Assembly: GCA_003674045.1 (NCBI GenBank)
Contig: PENC01000002.1
Span: 620,001-684,000, forward strand
Reading direction: 5' to 3'
DNA from: Streptomyces griseocarneus
GTDB taxonomy: Bacteria > Actinomycetota > Actinomycetes > Streptomycetales > Streptomycetaceae
Length of the DNA stretch: 64,000 bases
Numbering within the stretch: the stretch's first letter is position 1; every line of letters starts with the position of its first letter. The translations under genes and the position numbers were made by a program. Shown piece by piece: positions 57,905 through 64,000 of the stretch. The notes beneath the pieces were generated by a model that made no database searches, had not been told where the DNA came from, and was given only the letters and a program-made list of their open reading frames with translations.

Positions 57905-60417
57905 TGCCGCCGATGAGGGACGCGCCCCGAAAGGGGCGCGGGGAACTGCGCGACCAGCCACAGACGGCCCGCAGCCGCGCGCGGAGGACAAGAGGCACCC
58001 CGGCAGGCGCACGCGGAAGACGGGCTCGCACCCGGGTGGCGGCCGCAGCCGCGTTGGGGCTGGCCGCCACCGCCCTCACCCTCACCGCCCAGACCAGAGC
58101 CACCGCCGGCTCCAACCTCCTGGCCAACCCCGGGTTCGAGTCCGTCAAGGCCGACGGCGACCCCACCTGCTGGGAGAAGTCCGGCTGGGGCGACAACGAC
58201 GCCACGTACGCGCTCACCCCGGACGCGCACACCGGCACGAAGGCCATGACGGTCACGGTCACCCGCCGCGCCGACGGCGACAGGAAAGCACTGATGCGGG
58301 AGGACACCTCCTGCGCTCCGAACGTCACGCCGTCCCACCAGTACGACCTCTCCCTCTGGTACAAGAGCACCACCCCCGACGCCTCCGTCACCCTCTTCCG
58401 GCACGACGTGAAGGACGGCTGGCAGTACTGGACCGACCTCAAGTCCCTCCCGCCGAGCGGGAATTACACCCGCGCCGACGTGCGCACACCCGTCGTGCCG
58501 CCGGGCACGGACCAGCTCAGCTGGGGCGTGTCCGTCTACGGCACCGGCACGGTGACCACCGACGACTACGCGATGGAGGACGCCACCCAGCCCGCTCCCG
58601 GCGCGGACGCCTGCACGGCGGGTGACGCGTGCGCCAGGGGCAGTTGGGCGGTGATGCCGTTCGAGAACCCGGTGCGCAGCATGCACTCGGTCGTCCTGCG
58701 CAACGGCAAGGTGCTGCTCGTCGCGGGCTCCGGCAACGACCCGGGGCTGTTCAAGGCAGGGACGTTCACCTCCGCCGTGTACGACCCGAAGTCCGGTTCG
58801 ATGAAGACGGTCCCGACCCCCGTGGACATGTTCTGCGGCGGCCATGTGCAGCTGTCCGACGGCCGGGTGCTCATCATGAGCGGCAACAAGGCGTATCCGG
58901 CGGCGGACGGCAGCCACGGCTACGAGGGCTTCAAGGACAGCTATGTCTTCGACCCGGACACCGAGTCGTATACGAAGACGAACGACATGAACGACGGCCA
59001 CTGGTACCCGTCGGCCACCGAGCTCGGCAACGGTGACGTGGTCACGTTCGGCGGGCTGCGCGAGGACTCCTCGGGCAGCGTGCTGGCCGAGCGCTTCAGC
59101 CAGGCGCAGCGGAAGTGGCTCCCGGCGGACCAGGTGCATCAGACGTGGTCGTACTGGGGTCTGTACCCGTCCATGATCCTGATGCAGGACGGGCGGCTGT
59201 TCTACTCCGGCAGCCATGTCTTCGGGAACGGCACCCCGGGCGGGGGCGCGGCCGTCTACGACTACGGCGCGAACACCGTCACCGACGTGCCGGGGCTCCA
59301 GGACAAGGACCACCGGGACCAGTCGGCGAGCGTCCTGCTGCCGCCCGCGCAGGACCAGCGGGTGCTGACGATGGGCGGGGGCAACGTCGATTCCAACCCG
59401 GAGGCGAGCCGCCTCACCGACCTGATCGACCTCAAGCGGCCGAGCCCGCGGTACGGCCCGGGCCCCCTGCTGCCGCAGGGCACGGTCGACCAGGGGCGGG
59501 GCCCGAAGCCGGAGACGGGCGGGCAGGGCAAGATGTACGTGTCGGCGGTGCTGCTGCCGGACGGCAAGGTGCTGGAGACGGGCGGCGGGCTGCACGACCG
59601 GGCGGATCCGGTGTACGAGGCGTCGCTGTTCGACCCGGCGGGCAACACCTTCCGGGCGGGGATGGCGACGGACCCGATCCCGCGGACGTACCACTCGTCG
59701 GCGTTCCTGCTGCCGGACGGCCGGGTGATGGCCGTCGGCGACAACCCGGGCAACGGCACGTTCGACCACCACGTATCGGTCTACACCCCGCCGTACCTGT
59801 ACAAGGGCGCGCGCCCGCAGATCACTTCGGTGGCCTCGACGACGTGGCAGTACGCGAGCACGCAGCGGATCACGGTGGACCGGCCGGTGGTGAAGGCCGA
59901 GCTGATCCGTCCGGCGGCCGTCACGCACTCCTCGGACCCCAACCAGCGGTTCGTGGACCTGCCCCTGTCGGTCGGCGCGGACGGCAGGACGGTCGACCTC
60001 AATGTGACCAGCAATCCGAACCTGGCGCCGCCGGGCTGGTACATGCTGTTCGCGGTCGACGCGGCGGGCGTGCCGTCGGTCGCCTCCTGGGTGCATCTGG
60101 GCGGGCCGGAGGGGACGGCGGCGCCCATGGCCTCCCCGATGGTGCACCAGTTCGCGGCGGCCATGCCGCACACGGCGACGCGGCAGCCGCAGGGCAAGCG
60201 GACGTCCATGCCGGTCGACCCGCAGCTGTCCGGCTGCGACCGGCACTACGGGGCGGCGGACGTGTGTGTGCCGACGGTCTTCCCCCCGGCGGTGGCGCCC
60301 ACGACGGAAGCCCGCTGCACATGGCTGAAACAGCACGGCTACCGGGATCTGAGGGTGAACGGGCGGGACGACCCGCTGCGGCTGCGGCCGGGCAAGGACG
60401 GGAAGGTCTGCGGCTGA
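57904..60417 (+). CDS. Secreted copper radical oxidase (galactose oxidase/GlxA type)
   Basis: This is an 837-residue exported enzyme. After an unusual N-terminus (start MPPMRDAPRKGRGELRDQPQ) and a hydrophobic stretch (VAAAAALGLAATALTL) comes a carbohydrate-binding-like beta domain (NPGFES... to about residue 215). Then follows a seven-bladed kelch/galactose oxidase domain. The active site is complete: Cys in DMFCGGH and Tyr in GHWYPSA (the Tyr-Cys cofactor), Tyr-His in RTYHSS, and a late His in AVTHSSDPNQR. A C-terminal domain follows with paired Cys and an excalibur-like end. It is coupled to gtrA by TGATG. The first 30 codons are a copy of the dispersed repeat. Confidence 0.9.
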   Translation: MPPMRDAPRKGRGELRDQPQTARSRARRTRGTPAGARGRRARTRVAAAAALGLAATALTLTAQTRATAGSNLLANPGFESVKADGDPTCWEKSGWGDNDATYALTPDAHTGTKAMTVTVTRRADGDRKALMREDTSCAPNVTPSHQYDLSLWYKSTTPDASVTLFRHDVKDGWQYWTDLKSLPPSGNYTRADVRTPVVPPGTDQLSWGVSVYGTGTVTTDDYAMEDATQPAPGADACTAGDACARGSWAVMPFENPVRSMHSVVLRNGKVLLVAGSGNDPGLFKAGTFTSAVYDPKSGSMKTVPTPVDMFCGGHVQLSDGRVLIMSGNKAYPAADGSHGYEGFKDSYVFDPDTESYTKTNDMNDGHWYPSATELGNGDVVTFGGLREDSSGSVLAERFSQAQRKWLPADQVHQTWSYWGLYPSMILMQDGRLFYSGSHVFGNGTPGGGAAVYDYGANTVTDVPGLQDKDHRDQSASVLLPPAQDQRVLTMGGGNVDSNPEASRLTDLIDLKRPSPRYGPGPLLPQGTVDQGRGPKPETGGQGKMYVSAVLLPDGKVLETGGGLHDRADPVYEASLFDPAGNTFRAGMATDPIPRTYHSSAFLLPDGRVMAVGDNPGNGTFDHHVSVYTPPYLYKGARPQITSVASTTWQYASTQRITVDRPVVKAELIRPAAVTHSSDPNQRFVDLPLSVGADGRTVDLNVTSNPNLAPPGWYMLFAVDAAGVPSVASWVHLGGPEGTAAPMASPMVHQFAAAMPHTATRQPQGKRTSMPVDPQLSGCDRHYGAADVCVPTVFPPAVAPTTEARCTWLKQHGYRDLRVNGRDDPLRLRPGKDGKVCG
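57933..57955 (+). repeat. Dispersed repeat core, copy 10 (inside a coding region)
   Basis: This is a perfect core that starts 29 bases after the gtrA stop but lies inside the copper radical oxidase reading frame, where it encodes GRGELRDQ. Its tail to about 58010 encodes the basic n-region of the signal peptide. Confidence 0.85.
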
Positions 60418-60569
60418 GCCCCGACGCGGTGTGAGCCGTCCGGCAGGTGCGCCGACGCCGAATCCCCCGCGGCCGGCGTCGGCGCCCCGTGCCACGTACT
60501 TCCGAGGATGGCGTCCGGGGCTTGGGGTCGCCATAGGCAGAACTTCCTACCCCCCTGCCGCGGGCCGGC

Positions 60570-61322
60570 TCAGGCGACCAGCCCGGCCGTCCGGGCCAGG
60601 GACACGGCGGTCACGCGGCTGTGCGCGCCGAGCTTGCGGTAGACCTTCTCCAGGTGGCGGTTGACGGTGTGCGGCGAGATGGCCAGGCGGCGGCCCATGG
60701 CCTCCGAGGTCAGCCCCTCGGCCAGCAGCCCGAGGACGGTCCGCTCGCGCGGGGTGAGCCCGTGGTCGTCCGACGCCCGGGGTCCCGCCGCCTCGCGCAG
60801 GCGGCGCAGCTCGCTCACGTGCCGTTCGGCGGCGAGGAGCAGCGGCTGGACGCGCTCCGCGAAGGCGATGCCGTGGGGGCCGAAGTCGCGGTCGCGCCCC
60901 AGGACGACGGCGCGCAGCGTGCCGTCCCCGCCCGGCAGGGGCAGGCCGAGCTGCTGGGTCGTACCGCAGAGGCGGCGGGCCTCGTCGTACCAGAGGGACT
61001 GCCGCCAGTTGTCGCAGAGGTCGCCGACGATCACCGGGGCCCGTTGCCGCGCGGCGACGTAGGAGATGAGCGGGTACCGCTCGCGCATGCGCCGCTCGAC
61101 GACGTCGCCGAGCATTCCGCCGATGTCCTCGGGCGCCCACCCCTCGGTGGTCCCGGCCTGCTCCCCCGGCCGCAGGGCGACGGAGATCACCGTGGTGCAG
61201 GGGAAGGCGCGGTGGAGGTTCCTGGCGACCAGTTGCCAGACGGAGTCCGGGTCCTCGCTCTCGAGGACGGCGACGACGAGGTCGAGCATCAGCTCGTAGT
61301 CCCCGGTGTGGAGCTTGGACAT
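60570..61322 (-). CDS. LuxR-type transcriptional regulator
   Basis: This is a 250-residue regulator. The C-terminal LuxR helix-turn-helix is clear: LTPRERTVLGLLAEGLTSEAMGRRLAISPHTVNRHLEKVYRKLG. The first 170 residues look like a GAF-type sensor (VISVALRPGEQAG..., QLGLPLPGGDGTLRAVVLGRDRDFG). There is no receiver domain or partner kinase beside it. It converges on the copper radical oxidase operon from the other side, but a regulatory link is unproven. Confidence 0.9.
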   Translation of the reverse strand: MSKLHTGDYELMLDLVVAVLESEDPDSVWQLVARNLHRAFPCTTVISVALRPGEQAGTTEGWAPEDIGGMLGDVVERRMRERYPLISYVAARQRAPVIVGDLCDNWRQSLWYDEARRLCGTTQQLGLPLPGGDGTLRAVVLGRDRDFGPHGIAFAERVQPLLLAAERHVSELRRLREAAGPRASDDHGLTPRERTVLGLLAEGLTSEAMGRRLAISPHTVNRHLEKVYRKLGAHSRVTAVSLARTAGLVA

Positions 61323-61410
61323 GGCACCAGCATCACCGAGTGACGGGAAGGGCGCGAGGGGCGGCCGGGGGCGTCCGATCGCGTTTCGGCCACCCCGTGC
61401 GCCGGTGCTC

Positions 61411-62100
61411 TCAGTGCTTGGCCGCGGACTTCAGCTTCTTGGCCTGCTTGCCGACGACGTCCTCGGCCATGGCGCCGGGGTCGTCGTCCCCCAGCGGCAC
61501 GAGGAAGGTGGCGAGGCTGCTCCCGGTACGCACGACGGTGAGGACGCTGCTCTTGGCGCCGCCGCGGGCACCGGAGTTGTTCAGGACATACGCGACGGAC
61601 TCGTCACCGCCCTTCGCCGGATCGAGGCGCTTGACGGTGAACTTGCTCTTCCAGCCGATCTCGGAGGAGGCGTCGAAGGAAGAGCACTTCTCGACCGCGT
61701 CCTTGAGCTCGCCCAGCCACTCCTTGGCGCCGCCGTCCGCGTAGCTGGACAGCGCCACGCTGCTGACGTCGGCCTCGGGCAGCGCGCCGTCGGCCTGGAG
61801 CGTGGCCCACGCCATGGCCGTACGCGCGTGCTTGGGCCGCACGCTCATCATGTCGGCGATCGGCCTGCACGCCGCGTCGCCGGTCGTGACGACGTCCTTC
61901 GTGTCCAGCATCGGGTCCTTCTGCCGCTGGGCGACGAACCCGGGGAAGTCCGAGCCCTCGGGCAGCGCGGTGGTGAGCTGCGCGGCGGTCAGCGGCTTGC
62001 CGCCGGAGTCGTCACCGTCGCCGCCGCACGCGGTGGCGGTGACGGCGAGGAGGGGTATCGCGGACAGGGCGACGGCACGCCGGACGGCAGGGCTGGGCAT
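61411..62100 (-). CDS. Secreted lipoprotein (hypothetical)
   Basis: This is a 229-residue lipoprotein. A signal peptide ends in the lipobox TATAC, then comes a Gly/Asp-rich linker (GGDGDDSGGKP). The mature domain has two Cys that may pair (in GDAACRPIA and VEKCSSFD). Such actinobacterial lipoproteins have no assigned function. The ATG follows AAGGA. It is divergent from the DUF805 gene. Confidence 0.82.
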   Translation of the reverse strand: MPSPAVRRAVALSAIPLLAVTATACGGDGDDSGGKPLTAAQLTTALPEGSDFPGFVAQRQKDPMLDTKDVVTTGDAACRPIADMMSVRPKHARTAMAWATLQADGALPEADVSSVALSSYADGGAKEWLGELKDAVEKCSSFDASSEIGWKSKFTVKRLDPAKGGDESVAYVLNNSGARGGAKSSVLTVVRTGSSLATFLVPLGDDDPGAMAEDVVGKQAKKLKSAAKH

Positions 62101-62329
62101 GGGGGGATCGTCCTTCTGTTCTGGTGCTCGGGGGCGTCAGATCATGCCACAGGCAAAGGCGTTCCGGCCCCACCCCGGGCCCGCCCGGAGATCACCTCGG
62201 AGATCGTCTCGAACAGGGGCGAAATCCTCCCCATCACTCACCGTTGACCGGCCATCCGGGCACCCCTACCGTCGCCCTGAGGCCCGTCCGTGGAGGCGGG
62301 TCCGTCACGGTTCTCGAGGGGGACGGACT

Positions 62330-62686
62330 GTGCAGTGGTATACGCAAGTACTCAAGAAATACACCTTGTTCAGTGGCCGGGCGGGCCGCCCGGAGTACTG
62401 GTTCTTCTTCCTGTTCAACCTCGTCATCAGCATCGTGCTGATGATCATCGACATGGCGGCGGGCACATACCCTCTGTTCGAGGCGCTCTACACCGTCGCC
62501 GTGCTCCTGCCCAGCCTCGCCGTGACGGCGCGCCGTCTGCACGACACAGGCCGGACCGCGTGGTGGATCCTCATCGGCCTGGTCCCGTTCGTCGGCGGCA
62601 TCGTCCTGCTCATCCTGGCGGCCCTGCCCACGGAGCAGCGTCCCAACGCGTACGGCCCGGTCCCACAGCAGGAGGTCATGGCCTAA
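62330..62686 (+). CDS. DUF805 membrane protein
   Basis: This is a 118-residue integral membrane protein of the DUF805 family, with four hydrophobic segments and the family pattern FSGRAGRPEYWFFFLFN... ARRLHDTGRTAWWILIGLVP. Function is unknown. The GTG start (VQWYTQVLKKY) has GAGGGGG upstream. Its last codons overlap the convergent GNAT gene by 11 bases. Confidence 0.9.
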   Translation: MQWYTQVLKKYTLFSGRAGRPEYWFFFLFNLVISIVLMIIDMAAGTYPLFEALYTVAVLLPSLAVTARRLHDTGRTAWWILIGLVPFVGGIVLLILAALPTEQRPNAYGPVPQQEVMA

Positions 62687-63275
62687 GCGTGTGATCCCCC
62701 TGGACGAGGGCGTGCAGGTGCTGGTCGTGCCAGCCGTCCTCGTGCAGGAGCGCGCCACGCATCGTGCCTTCGAGGGCGTATCCGGCCTTGCCCGCGACAC
62801 GGCACGAGGCCGGGTTGGCCACGGAGTGACACAGCCGCAGCCGGTGCAGGCCGAGTTCTTCCAGCGCCCACCGGCTGACGCGCCGCGTCACCTCGACGGC
62901 GAGCCCGCGGCCGCGGGCGGCGGGCAGCAGCCAGTAGACGATCTCGGCGCTGCCGCCGACGAGGTCGATGTCGCCCCAGCCGACGAGTCCGACGGCGGAG
63001 CCGCCGTCCTGCGGCGCGACGGCCCAGATCGCGGCGGTCTCCGCCTGCCAGCGGGCATGCATGCGCTCGATCCGCGCGCGTGCCTCGTCCAGGATGTGCG
63101 GCGGCAGGAGATTCCACTGCCGGATCGCGGCGTCCTGGCCCGCGGCGACCAGGGCATCGGCGTCGGAGAGCGCCCAGGGCCGCAGCTCGAATCCTTGGGA
63201 GAGGTCGAGCACGGGTTGGGCGTCACGGGCCATGCGGCCTGCGGGGACGGCGTCCGGTATGAGCGAGGTGATCAT
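62676..63275 (-). CDS. GNAT-family acetyltransferase
   Basis: This is a 199-residue RimJ/RimL-type N-acetyltransferase. It has LRPWALSDADALVAAG at the N-terminal strand and the acetyl-CoA pyrophosphate loop ARGRGLAVEVTRRVSRWA, followed by HRLRLCHSVANPASCRVAGKAGY. The substrate could be a protein N-terminus or a small amine. The ATG at 63275 starts MITSLIPDA. It overlaps the end of the DUF805 gene. Confidence 0.92.
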   Translation of the reverse strand: MITSLIPDAVPAGRMARDAQPVLDLSQGFELRPWALSDADALVAAGQDAAIRQWNLLPPHILDEARARIERMHARWQAETAAIWAVAPQDGGSAVGLVGWGDIDLVGGSAEIVYWLLPAARGRGLAVEVTRRVSRWALEELGLHRLRLCHSVANPASCRVAGKAGYALEGTMRGALLHEDGWHDQHLHALVQGDHTLRP

Positions 63276-63347
63276 CGCGGCATGGTGGCATGGCGCTGCG
63301 CTGGGCGGAACCGGTTATCAGGCGCGGGCGGCGTACGGGTGCGCGGC

Positions 63348-63851
63348 TCAGCGCGTGGGGGTGTGGACGGTGTGCCCTTCGGACCAGGGGGCAGATCGGC
63401 TTCCGGGCCTGCCCCCGACGGACGGGGAGTTCCCGTACTGCGACGTGCCCGCCGTGCCCGCCGTGCCGCGACGACGGTCGCAGCCGTTGTGGTGCTGACC
63501 GTCGGCGGTGCCGTGGTGGCGACTCCGGCGCATGCCGATGTCGACTTGTCCCTGCCACTTCACCTTGTCGGCCTGCACGCCAATTCTCTGGTCCTGCTGC
63601 GTGTTCTGGACCACCCAGCCGTGTCCCTGCCGGACCCACTGAGCCCGGCGCTGTGACGCGAGGGCGATGGACGAGGCGGCAGTCCGGTCGGCCGCGCGGC
63701 GGTCGCGGGGGCTGGGCGTGTTCCACTCCGGCAGCCCCGGTGGGCGGAGTGCGGCGTAGTCCGTGAAGCGGTGCGTGCCGCAGGAGCGGCACTGCACGGC
63801 GCCTCCGCTGCGGGCCCATCCGATGGGATGAGCGCATGCCGTGCGCCTCAT
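63348..63851 (-). CDS. DUF6255-like small protein with a long tail
   Basis: This is a 167-residue frame whose first 70 residues match the DUF6255 pattern I know from Streptomyces natural-product-associated genes: CAHPIGWARSGGAVQCRSCGTHRFTDYAALRPPGLP, with a CxxC zinc-like pair. The second half (from about residue 85) is Gln/His/Gly-rich, unlike the family, and may be read-through into former non-coding DNA. The ATG overlaps the stop of the upstream partial gene (ATGA). Function is unknown. Confidence 0.65.
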   Translation of the reverse strand: MRRTACAHPIGWARSGGAVQCRSCGTHRFTDYAALRPPGLPEWNTPSPRDRRAADRTAASSIALASQRRAQWVRQGHGWVVQNTQQDQRIGVQADKVKWQGQVDIGMRRSRHHGTADGQHHNGCDRRRGTAGTAGTSQYGNSPSVGGRPGSRSAPWSEGHTVHTPTR

Positions 63852-64000
63852 CGCGCGGCGGCCACGGGGCCGAGGTGATCGAGAACGACGTGCGTGCGTA
63901 CGGCGAGTGTGGCGACGGAGGCCCTGAACTTGTCGGCACCGGCTGCGGCTTTGCTGCGGGCCGCTTCCAGCGTGACGCACTCGCCACAGCGCTGAGCTTT
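63848..64000 (-). CDS. 3' end of a small Streptomyces protein (start beyond window)
   Basis: The last 50 codons of a gene that continues past the window end are present: AQRCGECVTLEAARSKAAAG and then LDHLGPVAAAR before the stop. It has Streptomyces-like codon use and overlaps the next start by four bases (ATGA). The pattern of small coupled genes suggests a DUF6415-like partner, but too little is visible to be sure. Confidence 0.6.
   Translation of the reverse strand, partial: KAQRCGECVTLEAARSKAAAGADKFRASVATLAVRTHVVLDHLGPVAAAR

Overview
The window is chromosomal DNA of a Streptomyces (or very close relative). The base composition is very GC-rich with strong third-position G/C bias, and GTG and occasional TTG starts are common. 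Overlapping GTGA/TGATG junctions link operon genes, and the housekeeping order (dnaG-dgt, ppdK, dusB, glyS, znuACB-zur, uppS-recO, leuA, era, ybeY-phoH, rnz) is the one I know from Streptomyces core chromosomes. I see no rRNA, tRNA, CRISPR array, transposase or prophage.

Layout. 1-8 kb: DNA primase (cut by the window edge), an FAD-linked reductase, dGTPase, a SanA-like protein, a secreted trypsin-like protease, a TauE/SafE exporter and an SDR enzyme. 8-15 kb: a KimA-type potassium importer preceded by 11-bp direct repeats, a sugar ABC importer without its own ATPase, and an ArsR-type regulator. 15-20 kb: pyruvate phosphate dikinase and DusB. 20-27 kb: an accessory stretch of exporter/regulator pairs (MFS-MarR, MmyB-like/MFS, aldo-keto reductase-TetR) with clear operators between them, and a Uma2-family protein. 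27-33 kb: glycyl-tRNA synthetase, the zinc regulon znuACB-zur with two Zur boxes, then uppS and recO. 33-38 kb: a small secreted protein, a TerB-like protein, leuA with a leucine-rich leader peptide, and a protealysin-like protease with its emfourin-type inhibitor. 38-46 kb: era, a degenerate cytidine deaminase, corC, ybeY and phoH, interrupted by a second MmyB-like/MFS divergon. 46-54 kb: PfkB kinase opposite a GH4 glycosidase, a HAD phosphatase, RNase Z, a HIT protein, and an AAA+/TPR pair. 54-60.4 kb: a tightly coupled four-gene operon (GT2, GT39, GtrA, copper radical oxidase) that looks like a cell-surface glycan system. 60-64 kb: a LuxR regulator, a lipoprotein, a DUF805 protein, a GNAT enzyme and the edge of a natural-product-associated small-gene pair.

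Two features run through the whole window. A dispersed repeat with the core gcgcggggaactgcgcgacc occurs ten times, usually just downstream of a gene and in that gene's orientation. One copy has become the signal-peptide coding region of the copper radical oxidase. A second module, present twice, has an outer stem whose two sides change together, which suggests a conserved RNA fold. The strongest regulatory readings are a zinc-controlled, probably leaderless znuA mRNA, a ribosome-mediated leucine attenuator before leuA, and an OmpR-type direct-repeat site before kimA.

All positions, motifs and palindromes were read by eye. Family names come from recognisable motifs and were not checked by database search.
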